A DNA stretch of 64,000 bases from contig NC_134399.1 in assembly GCF_050003625.1 (NCBI RefSeq), forward strand, positions 41,680,671 to 41,744,670, read 5' to 3'. A model generated the notes under the pieces. That model was not told where the DNA came from, ran no database searches, and saw only the letters and a list, made by a program, of their open reading frames with translations. A program made the position numbers and the translations under genes. This document shows, one piece after another, positions 20,554 through 35,500 of this stretch (position 1 is its first letter; each line of letters opens with the position of its first letter). Source of the DNA: Haematobia irritans (Eukaryota > Arthropoda > Insecta > Diptera > Muscidae).

Positions 20554-23500
20554 ATGGCAACCTTAGAGGATTTTGCACCCCATATTTTAAATAGCGCCAC
20601 CATCTCGTCCAATTCTTCGTCTGCTACAACAAACGCTGTTACAAGTGCCGAGTCAATCAACTGCGCCTTTACTTCCGTCTTGGAATCGTCTTCTACATCC
20701 GCTGTTGCGAAAACTTTAGAAGGTTCTAGCTTTATCACAACTTCTACTAGTGCTTCCACTTTGGATTCTGTAGTTGATAAATTCGTCAACTCTTTGGATT
20801 TGAACGATACATTGATAACAAACGGCTGTAATCCTATAGCGAAGGATTTAAAAAGCATTTCATCTCGCTCTTCGTCTGTAGCCGGTAGCTTAACCTTAGG
20901 GGGGCTCGGCGCTGGCAATATGTTTAGTGAAGTGTTTGAAAGTAACGTGGGCTCTGAACTTGAAGCCGGTTCATTAGAGGACTCGTCGGGTTCTTTGTGC
21001 GAAGGTGATGTTGATAAAAATTGCAAAATCTGCAGGTACTTTATTATTTCAACAGCTCTTTTGTTCGTTGCTCATCTAAATATATTTTTTTATAAATTTT
21101 AGTTCACGTTTGCAATCGCCTCGTGTTCTTTCTTGCCTTCATGTATTTTGTGAGTCTTGCCTTTCCAAGTTAATTAGCGAAGATTCATCGGGATGCAGTA
21201 TTTCATCATCATCATCTACTTCTTCTACTGGTGGAGATATTTCTTCTTCGAATTCCAATTCGCAAATCAAATGTCCCGTATGCAAGCAAATTACAACGGT
21301 AAGTAAAATTATCTATAAAATGTATCTTAAGTCATTAATTTGATGACAAAATTTATGACAACCAAATAATTTCAAGACAACAACAATTTGTTAAAATCCA
21401 TTAAGCAATGATTGACTTTTCAACTAAATGTTGGTACTATGACATATTTGGAAATTTTAGTATTATGACATATATTCCCACGTAATGGAAATCATTTTCG
21501 AAATTTAAACATTGTTTTGTTTGGTTTGTTAATAGGTTGGACCCAAAGGAGTGCAGTCATTAACATGTGACTACATTTTAACCAATATTCTGGATTTGGC
21601 TACTATTGAATCGGAGCAATTGCATTGCACTTCTTGCAAAAGTAAGGAAAATGCGATTTCCCGTTGCAATGATTGCGCCAATTTCTTGTGTAGCGGTTGC
21701 GACAATGCTCACAAGTATATGAGATGTTTCGAAAATCATGAAGTCGTCAAGTTGGAGGATTTGCAGAAAACCACCGACGGTGATAAGCCATTGATTATAC
21801 ACAAACCATTATACTGCAATGTTCACACTTCAGAGAATCTCAAGTATTATTGCTTCAATTGTCAAATACCAGTGTGTAATGACTGTTTGATCGCCGATCA
21901 TAAGGGTAGTGAACATCACTATGATATTATAGCATTGGCTGAGAAATCAGTTCGCGGTGATGTTGAAAATCTTATGAAAGAGGCCAAATCGAAGGTAAAA
22001 TTCTTCATTAATTAAGATAATATTGTACTTACTTATTTCCAAACTTTTTTATAGGTGCAATATTGCGACGAAGCCGATGCAAATTTATCCAGTGCTCTAA
22101 CTGAACTACAAGCTCAACATGATTCAGCACGTGACCTGATTCAGGAAACGTATGAGAACTACAAAAAAATTATTGAAAAATGTCGTGATCAAGCATTGGT
22201 GGAGCTGAAAAAGTTGCATTCAGAAAGAGTACTGAAAATTATGGATTTAATGCAGAACATTCAGAATACTATGGGTAAAATCGACAACACATGTAAATTT
22301 ACCAATCGTGTATTAGAACAGGCAAATGCTGCAGAATTTCTATCTATGAAAAAATTGATTGCCTCTCAATTTATTAATATGATCAATACTACTCCGAAAT
22401 GTGATATTAATTATTCGCTCATGTTTGATACAAAAACTGATAAATTTGAGCAACTGGCCCAGGATACATTCGGCAAGTTCCGCACCGAATCTACTCCACC
22501 ATCGCCAAAAGAAAGTACACCGCCACCAACGCTACCAGGAATGCCACCAAATATGATGAATGGTCGCGTAGGCAGTGGCTCTAATGGGGCAAATGGTGGA
22601 GTTATGAACTGTTCAAACAGCTCACAGGGCCAATTGACAAGCTCCGTAACGGCCAGCAGCCCGATATCTCTTCCAACTTCTATGCAAAGTTCCTTTGACG
22701 GTGACATCTATGCTTTGAGTAATGGTTTCATGATGTCTAACGTACTTACTCCGGATTCACCACCTCAAGGCCAATCTGGATTGCCAAACCATCACCATCA
22801 ATTACAACATCAGAACAGCACTTCTTCTCATCATAGTAGCGTCAGTGGCTTTAATGGTTTAGGTTCCATTGGATCTGGCAATGGCAATAACTTAAATAAC
22901 AACTTGAATAATACATCTCCAGGATTTAATGGGTCTCTAAGTGCCACTCAAATTAGTGCAGGACCCTCTGCATCTTTAATGGGACCCAACAGTCTTAATG
23001 GCATGAATAGTTCTGGCCCTTCTGCTTTGAATGCCTTGAACAATCCTATCAACAATAGTCTTACAGCTGCTCTCAACGGTCCTTTGGGTGCAAATGGGGG
23101 CGTTGCAGCTGTGCCCCCACCAGGTGGTTATAATAGCATTCTCGAATACAATTTATCTCGTCTTGCAAGTCTTACTGAAAATACACCAGATACTCTTAAC
23201 GACGCACTGGTCGGATCGCCAAGCGGACCGACTAACCAATCTGTAGTTTCCGCTGCTAATTCACAAAATCAACCAATCACATTGGCTGATATTTTATCTG
23301 GTGACCAGAGAGCTTTTAACAATTTGCAAGCTCTTGCGAAATTGGGCTTAAACAATAATGGTAAGTTTACGATTCCTATTCCCGAGTGAAAAAAAAAAAC
23401 AGTAAAACACACGAGTATTATAAACATTTTCACGTGATTGTATTGCATTGCGAAGAAGTTCTTTGTAATTTGTATAGAATTTGAAACGGCTACTATATGT

Positions 23501-26500
23501 CTGTTAGATTTGATCAATAGAACGATAAATCTAAATTTTAAAGTTATTTGATTTTGTTTGTAGGATTCATCTAATTGGGATATTGAGCATTTATATTTTT
23601 GTGCGTGACATTCTAATCTGTTCGTGAAAATAGAGTTAAAGTCAAAAGTGGTCATCACCCCATATACCAAATTTCAGGGCTTTTGTATATTTCTTTTTAT
23701 TTATGTAGACCCATCGCCTTAGAATGGTGATGATGGTATAATAAGTTAGAATTTCCATTTGTGACACATGGGAATACCCATTTGCGACTTTATAAAGTAT
23801 ATACAGTATGTCAAGAAAGTGTTTTGACAATAGGATAAAACTTATGTTTTGTTCCAAAATTAAATATAATTTAATTTTAAAAAATATTTTATTATGTATT
23901 TTGCAAAGTATACATATTTTATTTTTCTCAAAACGAATTAACAACTCGATTTTTACTTCAATTATTTCTGGAATTTGAAATATTTGGCAATGTCAAAAGA
24001 CTTTCTTGACATACTGTATATATATATTTTTAATCAGGAAGAAATTCTGAGAAGATAAAACCATCTCCGTCTGTCTGTAAACCTACAGAAATGTTTATCT
24101 GATTTGGCTGAAATTGCTTAATATGGTGTGTATCGGCCCATGGTTTGGTATAGAGTCCCCATATAGAATCATCTCTCGATTTAATTTCATGAGATTCTCT
24201 TCTAGACATCGTAAAGTTCAGAGATATTTTAGATCGAAAAAGAGCTGAGTCGAATTTGGTTTTTATTGGTCCAAGTGTAGGTAATAAATATATAAATAAT
24301 GTCCTTCAACACAATATCGAAGAAACGTCATAATCATTAAAAATCTACAATATCGCCACGATTCAAGAGACTTTATATATGGCAACCTAAAACGATTTTG
24401 CACCCATATAAATAGCGCCACCATCTCGTCCAATTCTTCGTCTGCTACAACAAAATCTAGAGATATTTTAGGTCGTTTAAGTCTAGGTCTTGGTAAATCA
24501 CCTAGACCAATATCCCAATTTGACTTCTTGTGCATCTAGACACCATAATTTTTGGATTCGCAAGATATTCGAAATCTAGAGGTTCACAAAGACCTGGTCC
24601 ACATTTTGGTAAAACCCCGTATAAGCCCGATCTCACGTTTTGAATCTTCGGGCATCTAGACACCGCAATTTTTATGCGGGACCTTCTCTATTTGCTATCA
24701 TAATTTATTATGATTTTTATTAGTAAATAAAGAAATACATAAATTTTTATTCATTTGTCCTGAAATTGCAAATCTAGGGGTATGTCAGAACCATAAAAAG
24801 ATGTAAAATTTTTTTATATCGGAAAGGTTTTGATATAACCCTTATATATAAGATTACTTTAAAACTCAAATAAAAGTGATTGTTTTAAAGCCAGAATGGG
24901 ATGCAGTCTGCATATATAACCTGTCTGCGGATTTGACTTCGTGGGTGGATAGGAGGCGCTCTGATCATACAAATTGCATGAAATCACATGAAACGCGTTA
25001 TTTCATCCGATGGACGCTTAGACATATATACATTATTTAAAATTTTCTGTTTGTTTAATTTTCTAAAATGTTATGTTTATGTTTATGCACGGTGCAAAAC
25101 AATATTCGATAAATATTGTTTTGCGCCGTGCATAACGTCGCATTAATTTTTTAAACATAGTTTTATTTTTTTTTTGTTTAATTTAATTGTATTTGTTCTT
25201 ATTTAATTTTTATTTTGTGTTCCCTTTTAATTTTATTAAACAACATCTTTGACCCACCAAAACAATCTCATCACACCCTCTACCCTAAATTCTCCGCTGC
25301 GTGAATATAAACTTGAATGGCTTGAATGAAAAATACTACTATTTTACTCCATCTGTGTGGGTAATGTGTGTGTTAACCAAATAAATATGTAATTTGCCAT
25401 TGGTTTACAATAAACATTGGCATTTTTTTTACTTGTTTATTACATAAAATATATGATAAAATAATGATTCGACCGTTTTTGTTATTAATGGCAAATCTGC
25501 AATAATTGTAACAAAAATATAATTATTGTTGTTGGCACATCACTAGTAGATTTTCACACAGACATTACAAGCAATCAGCTGTTAACAAATGGACCCTCAC
25601 CAACTGGATTTGATTGTTTATTGTCAGATTACTGCCTGCCCACAGCACCCTCGCCAAGTTTACCAAATTTGCCACCTCTATGCCCAGGTGGTGGCGGAAG
25701 TGGTTCTGTAGACGATATGAGTATAACTAGTTTCCATGCCCCACAACAAGTACAACAAACAACGACGAGCATAATCACGGGCCGCAATAAAGCAACCCCA
25801 ATGCAAATACGTTGCAAATTTGGTTCGTTGGGTACATCAAAGGGACAATTTAACTCCCCACATGGATTTTGCTTGGGCGTTGATGAAGAAATTATTGTTG
25901 CTGATACAAACAATCATCGCATTGAGATTTTCGATAAGTCGGGTAATTTGAAATTTTATTTTGGAGTACCTGGAAAAGAAGAAGGTCAGCTATGGTATCC
26001 TCGTAAAGTTGCTGTTATGCATACCAATGGTAAATTTGTTGTTTGCGATCGTGGCAATGAACGTTCCCGTATGCAGATATTCTCAAAAAGTGGTCATTTT
26101 ATGCGCAAAATCGCCATAAGGTAATGTAAGCATTGTATTTTCTAATAGATCGCTAGTTTAATTAAATATTTTAACATAGATACATCGATATTGTGGCTGG
26201 GTTGGCAGTGACCTCAAAAGGTCACATCGTTGCAGTAGACAGTGTATCTCCTACTGTATTTGTCATATCGGAAGATGGGGAATTGGTACGCTGGTTTGAT
26301 TGCAGTGATTACATGCGTGAGCCATCTGATATTGCAATTAGAGGTACGTTCCCATTATGGCATTTGTTGTTGAAATAATATAAAATTTTCAACATAATTT
26401 TAGACAACGATTTCTACGTATGTGACTTTAAAGGTCATTGTGTAGCTGTTTTTCATGAGGACGGAACATTCCAATATCGCATTGGTAATGAGAAGGTTAC

Positions 26501-29500
26501 ATGTTTTCCTAATGGAATCGACATTTCAAATGCTGGCGATATTCTAATAGGCGACTCACATGGCAATCGTTTTCATGTAGCTTGCTATTCACGTGATGGC
26601 GTACTTCAATCCGAGTTTGAGTGTCCACATGTCAAGGTAAGTTTTTTATAGCACATTAGTTTTCGAACATTTGTCTTAACCAAACACATATCCCAATGTT
26701 TATAAATAGCGAAACGAAATTATTTTTTACTTTCTCATTTCAACGTAGTGAATAGTAATTGGAACGCCTTACTAAAATAGGACACATTTCTCAGTAGGGT
26801 GCCACAGTTTGTGGTGCATCATTTAGTGCCGTATGCGAAAGTATTTTTAGAAAATACATTTTCAAGTTTTGAATAGTTAGAGCTGATATTAAGATAATAA
26901 TACTTTGTTGAGCTGCCAAATTGTTTTTGTCCAATTTCCGAATTGTTTGTGTTTAGTGCTCAAAACATTTTACAAATTTTCGATAATTTATTTGTTTGTT
27001 GAAATTTCTTCCCACTCTGTTTACTAGCTTTCTTATCTCATCCGTAGGAATGGGTTTGGCTTTTGTTTGTTCGTAATCCTTAAAATTTTGATATATGCAT
27101 CACATACAATTTTTTCACGAAAATCGAGTATTCAATAATTTTTTTAATTGAAATGTCTTCAATCAAAAAAATGATGGTATTAATCACCCATTTTGATATA
27201 AAACGCAACACGATTTTCAATTAAAAATTTAATTGAGTTTAGTCACGGAATCAATTAATGTTTTAAAATGATTGGTTTTTTGGCATACAATTCAATTACT
27301 CAATTAAAATCAAATAGTTGAATTAAATAATTATATATGTATAGGTCGAAAACCTTAGTTGTTAGTTAGTACCTTTATTTTTTGTATTAATTTTCATAAT
27401 TTATTATGATTTTAAATAAACTAATAAAAACTAGGAAAAACACGACTAATGTACGCGTTAGAATTGTTGTTGTATCCTGGAAACCAGTTTCTGTAAGTTG
27501 TCACATGTTGTTGTAGTTGACTGTAGAAACAATAAGCATTGTTCGACTGTTCACCACTTAGGTGAATTCTAACAAATAAGCTTTCTAAAAATAAATTTCG
27601 TGTTGTTGCATTACTATGTAACAAAATGAAATAAAAATAAGATTAAGGGACTTGTAACTTATATGAAAAGATGATGTACAGTGGGAGAAAAGATGATTCA
27701 ATTTGTAAGAGGAAATTTCCCAAATGTTTTCTCCATAAGGAGTTAGCATAAAGGGTCCAAAATTGAGTTATCTCTCCCAGCCAGATCTATACTAAAGGCT
27801 GTGGAAAGGTTCATTCGCCCGAACCGAAACATGTACAGTCCAGGCGTGTATAGATCTGTATCTGGCGTTTTCTTTTCAATGGATCTATTAACCATGTTCC
27901 CTAATCTATATCTGTCCATAAAGCTCGAAAAATGTTTGTATAATTAGATAAACTAATAATAATAATAATTAATTTATATTGGCAGTACTACATTTTAATC
28001 AAACAATTAATGTATTGCGCACCCAAAATCTTATGGCGATTTCGATCGGGAAAAAAGGTGCAACATTCTAGGAATTGATTGCAAAATATAAAGGACAATG
28101 TCATAGATTTTGCATCCTGAATCCCTCACAATATTATGAATATACAATAACTTTGGAATGACACTATCATTTGGGCGAAAATACAATGAGGGCCTAACCG
28201 TGTAACCGTATATGGCCATTTCGGCTTGGTTGTAAAATGAGTTAAATAAAAAAAAAAAAAAATATTGTAACACCAAGGCAACATATTTTTTTCGAAACGA
28301 AAACGCCCTTAGTTAATGTTTGAAATCATAATATTTTATTTTTGTGAATTATGCTATAAATAATAAAACGTAGTTCTTGTTATTTGTGTTTTGTTCTAAC
28401 ACAACTTACACATACAATAGTGATCAATAAAAACTAAAGGGTGAAAAAAATAAACTATTGAAATCATTATCTTCCTTATCATTGTAACCCTGTCAGTATG
28501 TTCCTTCTAATATGGAGATGCGCCTAGATTTCATATAAATCAGCAGTCTGTAGCTTAATTAGTTAGTTTTGTTCAATTAAAAGTTAATTTTGTTAAACAT
28601 TACCTGCATAGAATACCAAGCTGAATTCTTTACCCTCTAATGCCCCAATTTTTTTGCCAGCTGATTAAATTTTCAATGTTAACGACACGAAAGCAAGAAA
28701 ACTAAACAAGAAAAATGTATACGGTAAAATGCAGTATATGCTGCAAAGCCTCTTGAACAGTTTTAACTAAGTTTTCTTTTTATTGTACCCATTTTTGTTG
28801 TCTTAAGGTGTGTTTTACTAAAAGCTTCCTTATGAAATGAAGACCGCCTAAAGGCGGGCATTAGAGGGTTAATTATAGGTTGCAGATTTATATTCTTCTT
28901 TTGGCGTTGTAGACTTTTGGCATTAAATGTGTCTTATGGGGGGTCGGCAAGTCCTTTCATACATTGAAATTGTAGTTGTGTTCCTTTACTTTACTCGTAG
29001 TAAAAAGTAGTAAAAGAGAGAAATATTGAAAATCCTGTCAGATTTCAAAATTTGTTAAATAAACAGGAACGAAAATTTAGTAAAAAATAGTAAAAATGCC
29101 CAATAAAAAACAAAAGAAGTATTGTGATTAGAATAAATATTTTCAAAACATGGAAGCACGTAAATTAACAGCCTCTTTCTGTATGTCGAACGAACTCTAT
29201 CGATCGACTGAAATGCATAGAAACAGCTGTTTTTTGGTTATAAATTTAGCAGTTTGTTTCCATCTCAGTCGATCGACAGAGCTCGTTCGACATACAGAAA
29301 CAGGCAGTAAATACTTTTATATCGCAATTATGACAAATGGCCATTAGCGTAGCTAGACAATATTCCTAGGGGGGGCTATAGCCCCTCTAGCTAAAAATGA
29401 AAAGACTGAACTTTTAGGTTCACTTAATATTTGATTTTATAAAAATTAATAAAAAAAATCAAACATCAACATAACTAGGCAATTATTTTTTAATAAAGCA

Positions 29501-32500
29501 ACTAAAAGTAGTTCCACACTTTTTGCCAGCACAAAATTGGGAGTTCTAAGGACACAACTTTAAAAGCACTTCCAAAAATGTCCTCACAAAGAAGTTAATT
29601 ATTTTAACTACACAGGAAGTTTTTTAATTCAATGTTTTATAACTCGTTTTTTGTTATTATTTTAATAGGTAATTTTTGTTTTTCAAATAGGTTAAAAATT
29701 AATAAAATAATTAATAAAATGGTACAAATTATTCAAATTTTTTCCGGAAATATGGAAAATCCATTCTAGAAAAATTGTCCTATGACAAGTTCATATTACA
29801 GTCATCGCTTCTCATTCAATTTTGCATCACTCCCAGACCCAAAAATAACTTTCTTCACTAATTTTTTTGGCAATGCTGTTTTGCAGCATTATTAATATAT
29901 GCATTTATAAAAGAATAGTTTTAATATCGATTACTACTTGTTTTTTAAATTGACTAAAAATCAGACTAAACTAAATTATGAAGGAGCTTTAGTTATAAAC
30001 CTAAACATAAATGTAGAAACTTAAATCATAAGTTCAACCACAGGTTTATTTCATAAATATCAGACTTCAAGCATTCACTTATAATAAAGAAACTAACTTA
30101 CAATTTAGAAGACAATGTTAAGAAATAAATCTATATATTGCCATCGGCAACTACTACCACAACCCAAGTAATGTCTTTAGCGTAACTTCTGGGCCTAGGA
30201 CTTCTCTCTGGCTTCTGGGCCTAGGACTGCATAAACTTGACATATAGTTACACCTTAATACTAAGTAAGTTGGACCCAGAAGTGGTGCAAAATTAACGCA
30301 GAAGCGATGAATTTAACATGGGCTTGTCATAGGACGGAAGTCATCCATTTCAACAGCCCTTACACTGAATTTGCATCACTTTTTTAGGTGTGATTCGAAC
30401 TCAATGTTTTGGATGTAAATTAAAAAAATTCTGTGATGTTTTGTCAAATAAATAATTTTTATATTTTTCATTTGACAAAAATTTTGTCCTTAAATATTTT
30501 CAAAAATTCACAATTTTTTCAGATTGGATTTAGCATTTTTTTCGACAAAATTTAAATGATTTGTACCAATTTAGGAATTCTTACTCCGTTTTTAACGTAC
30601 TTGAAGCAAAAAAAAAAAGTTAAAATTACCCATTAAAAGTATGAAAAAACCAAGTTATAAAAAATTGAATTAAAAGAACTTCCTGGGTAGTTAAAATAAA
30701 GAACATCATTGGGAGTGCATCTTCTGGAAGTGCTTTTAAAGTTGTGCCTTTGGAAGAACTTCCAAATTTTTTTGCTGGGGTCTTGATCAGGGAGAAATTA
30801 TAAGACGATATGACGATGTCCGTCTGTCTGGCTATCTGTTGTAATCAGGCTACATCTTTCAATAATTAACCTATAGTGCGCATACACGTATTTTGTCTAC
30901 AAGCAAGTCAAGTCTGAAGATGGGATACATCGGCTTAAGTTTCGATTTTGCCCCCCATATATGACTCACGAACATTTTCGTGACTCACGCGTGAGTCGTG
31001 ATTTTAGTGACATCCTAAGTGTGCGTGAGTACACTTAGGGTGTCACTAAGTGTGCGTGAGTATCTTACCAAAAAATATCGTGCGTGAATAAGATTTCTCC
31101 GTCGTGAGTGTGCGTGAGTAAAATATTACCCACGTGCACACCTCTACTAGGGACCTACAAACCTGTAAACATAGAGGAAAACATCTCAGCTTTGACACAA
31201 AGAAAAACTTATGCTGATATATTATCCATTCAAAAGTTACAGAATTATTTCATATCTACTACTTTTACTCGAAAGAATTTTGTCGATTTTTCGCTGGGGA
31301 CCAGATCTTTAAAATACGGTGGGTGGGGAAGCAATTCGAAGCCCAATTCATGCATTTTTGCCATCGTTCTCAATGTCTTGTGGCACGGTGCGTTGTCTTG
31401 GTGGAACAACACTTTTTTCTTCTTCATATGGGGCCGTTTTGCCGCAATATCGACCTTCAAACGCTCCAATAACGCCATATAATAGTCACTGTTGATGGTT
31501 TTTCCCTTCACAAGATAATCGATAAAAATTATTCCATGCGTATCCCAAAAAACAGAGGCCATTACTTTGCCAGAGGAATTTTGAGTCTTTCCACGCTTCG
31601 GAGACGGTTCACCGGTCGCTGTCCATTCAGCCCACTGTCGATTGGACTCAGGAGTGTAGTGATGGAGCCATGTTTCATCCATTGTCACATATCGACGGAA
31701 AAACTCGGGTGTATTACGAGTTAACAGCTGCAAACACCGCTCAGAATCATCAACACGTTGTTTTGTTTGGTCAAATGTGAGCTCGTGCGGCACCCATTTT
31801 GCACAGAGCTTCCGCATATCCAAATATTGATGAATGATATGACCAACACGTTCCTTTGATATCTTTAAGGCCTCTGCTATCTCGATCAACTTCATTTTAC
31901 GGTCATTCAAAATAATTTTATGGGTTTTTTTATGTTTTCGTCGGTAACCACCTCTATCGGGCGTCCACCGTCCTCCGTGCTCATTTCACCACGCTTGAAT
32001 TTTGCATACCAATCAATTATTGTTGATTTCCCTGGTGCAGAGTCCGGATACTCATTATCAAGCCAAGTTTTTGCTTCCACCCTATTTTTTTCCCTCAGGA
32101 AACAGTATTTTATCAAAACACGAAATTCCTTTTTTTCCCATTTTTTTCACAATAACAAAAGTTGCTTCACAAAAGACGCTCTATCTCACAAACTAATTGA
32201 CTTACAGACGTCAAATTTTGATACGAATCATTTGAAGGTTGATACTATATAAAAATAATATGCATTTAATACTAGCGACGCCATCTATGTGCCAGACCGG
32301 GGACTTATCAGCCAACCTGTTACTTTTAGTAATTTTTTGGGTTGAGGAACGGTTTCTAGTAAAAGCTAGTAAAAGTCGTAACTAGTAGTACGTAAATGTA
32401 CTCAACTAGTCTGTTAAAATTTTAACCAATCAGAGACAAAAAAATAATGACAAAACAATATTATATTTGGTATTATATTGATCATGGAAATACTTTGTTA

Positions 32501-35500
32501 ATTCTGGAATGTAAATGGAAAATACATATTTTTATACAAATTTATTGCAATTTTCGAATATTTTTAAATCCAAAAGAAAGAACATAGTGATTGTAATGCA
32601 GCTCATTAGGTTGTTTATCAGATATGCTCCTCCCTGCATGGATTCAAACTGAAAAAGACAGGTAAAACAAACGTCAACAAACTTCGCAACTTGAAGGTAA
32701 ATCTTCCAAAGCACCCATAGCGCTCTTGCTTTTAAGTAAACTAGGCGTCATTGCAAAAATATTCTGTATACCAGATGATTTTTGATTAAAACAATGGAGT
32801 TGATCGATTGAACAATTTTACGAAATGAATGAATAAATCAGTGATGCCAACTCCCGAAGGGCAAAAAGCACCAAAAATACCACAAAAATTACTCCAGTCA
32901 GCTAAAACTTACTACTAAAACATGTTTTGGGTTTTGATATGATTAGAAGCAATTTTAATTTTATGAAATTAAGAACCTCTATCCAAGTGTACAGCTTTAT
33001 AATTTTTACTGCTTATTTTACTTTCATTCAATTTATTTGATTCAGTAATGAATTTCAAATTTCAAAATATGTTTTTCAGAGGAGAAAATACAGTTTAAAT
33101 TTGGAAATATTCTCTAGTAGTTTAATATTTGAAGGGAGTCCATTTGCTATTTCAATTACGAGTGCATTTGTCAATTTAGTACGAACGTTTTTAATTACAT
33201 CTTTATCAAATTCAGAAATTCTGCACTCATCGTTAGACTTTTCAAAGGAATACCCTAGAAATATATTTGAGTGTCTTAAGCATTTGACAGTCTAATCCGA
33301 AAATATGTCGTCAAGAAAACTCAATACTATTCAAATTGAAGAAAGCACCAAAAGCACTAAATGAAAACGCAAGAAGGCACAAAGTTGGTGCTTGTTTTGA
33401 AAAGGCACTAAAAAGACAATTTGGTTCTTTTTGGAAATTAAAAAGCTCTAACTGTCTGTTCGTGGAATTTTCGTTCGCCTCGAGACGAACGATTCGTCAA
33501 AAATCACATTGATATATCGAAAACAAGAGTCTGTGAAATCCCAATTCTTTCGGTGTTCGATAGTAAATCATAAATAATGAGTTCATGACAAATTTCAGAA
33601 TTTTCTATCATGTATATCTAAAGTTATTTTAAACGAACGATTCGTCTCGAGTCGATTTTGTGTTTCATGAACAGGCAGTAAATTTGGTGCTAAAATCACC
33701 AAATTGGCATACACATTCCCTTGTTCTCTTTTCGCTCAAAATTTTTCAATCGCGAAGGTGATTGGATCAATCACATGTTTAATGGGAAGCTCAAAAAACA
33801 TGTTAGTAATTTAAAATTGTTTTCCGAATTCCGATTAACAAATTAATTGAATCAATTAATATTTCAATCATTTTTAATTGGTTTTTATTCGGATTTGGTT
33901 AAATAACAATGGTTTACAAAAAAAATTATGTACACTTGATGAGAGGCAACTTTTCTTATGTATTTTGATCTGCTGAATACGAAAAATTAAAGAAAAAAAA
34001 TATGGAACAATTTCACTAAACAAATTATATCTCCAGTTAGAAATATCCGATTATATCGTCGTTGGTACTTAAATGAAAGCTATTAAGATGGCGAATAATC
34101 GTTCATTGGATCTGTGTTAAGTTAAGTGGTTCAAAAAATATGGTTTATACTTTTCTGGCGGAAAAGGTCCATTGTAAAATACGTTTTTTTGAAAATTTTT
34201 CGATATTTTTTGACCCACTTAACTTATCACAGATCCAATTATACACGATTATTCGTCATCTTAATACGATATAATCGGGCAATTCTAACTCGGAATATTA
34301 TTTGTTTAGTGAAAAAAGATCGAAAAACTAAAAATAACGGGATATCTCAAAAACTGTTCCATAAAAAATTTTAAACATTTGTTTTTCGAATCCAGCAGAT
34401 CAAAATACAAAAATGTCGACTATCATCAAGTGCACATTTTCAGCGTAAACCAGTGCAATTAATTGAATCAATTATCATATTAATTCTGTGATAATTTTTT
34501 GTGTGTAGTTTTGAGCTTATTCACGAGTAACCATTGGTTGTCTGCCAGAAAGAACACGAATTTCGATATTTTGAATTCCCTTATTTCGCGTGTTAATTAG
34601 GGCTCTGTATAAGTGTTGCCAGATAATTTTTGAACGTCCCCAAATATTAAGAAATCATCAACAAACACGGTTGCCACAATTGGTAGAATTCTACATAATA
34701 TGGTAGGTTATTGTTTGGTAGTTTGGTAGAGTTCTTGATGTTTTGGTAGATTTAGCGAAACATTCCTCTCCAACTAAGATATACCACAATTTTCTATAGA
34801 AATAACATTTTGACAAACTTTCTATAAAAATACAATTTTGACAAAATTTTGAGAATAATTTTTATAGAAATAATATGAATAAATTTTCTATAAAAATTTT
34901 TTCTGTAAATATAACATTTTGAGAACATAGAATTAAACTGTTGAGAAAATTTTCTATAGAAATAAAATTTTGAAAAAATTATCTAAAATTTTATATAGCA
35001 ATAAAAATAAATTAAATTTTGAGAAATTTTTCTATAGAAATAGAATTTTGAAAAATTCAATGTATTTAAATTTTCATGTAAGATAATACTATCAAAGTCG
35101 ATTGTAGAAGTAGTAACTTTCCCTTGTTGGTGCAAGGTAAAACCTTTAAATATCGACCCATTTATAATTCGAGGGTATATCCAAAAAATTGTCGCTAATA
35201 ATATATAATATTGCAAATACTGGAAAAAAACATTGATAAAAAATAATAAGGGTTGTTTTTAATTTGGATTACTTTTGGCACGAGTAGTAACCGTGACAAG
35301 TTGTTCTAGAGTTTTTCAAAAACCCCACAAAACTGGGTGGTAAATAGGTACACACTTAAAAATTCAATTTAACAAAAAAATATAATAAAACAATATGTAT
35401 ATCAATTAAAACAAAATAATTCAAGGTTGAGTTCAATTAATTATTAAAAAACGGTTTATAAAATGCATTATATAAAGTAGAAAAATAAAAAATGAAGTTC

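Larger units (their letters stand above)
23361..25561 (+). other. wech intron 4 with MITE, duplication and hairpin
   Basis: If the GTAAGT donor at 23361 is not used, the frame reads on to a stop at 23387-23389 and would give a RING/B-box/coiled-coil protein without NHL. The intron holds a Tc1-type MITE (23804-24016), a partial copy of the wech start (24293-24457), decayed muscid repeat (about 24060-24680) and a 53-nt hairpin (25083-25135). Confidence 0.6.

Noticed and set aside
20538..21026. 162-aa minus-strand frame
   Set aside because: It is antisense to wech exon 1 and open only because of Ser-rich codon use; a shorter copy of the same shadow recurs at 24263-24535 because of the duplication.
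22411..22707. 98-aa minus-strand frame inside wech exon 4
   Set aside because: Antisense shadow of the Pro/Ser-rich linker.
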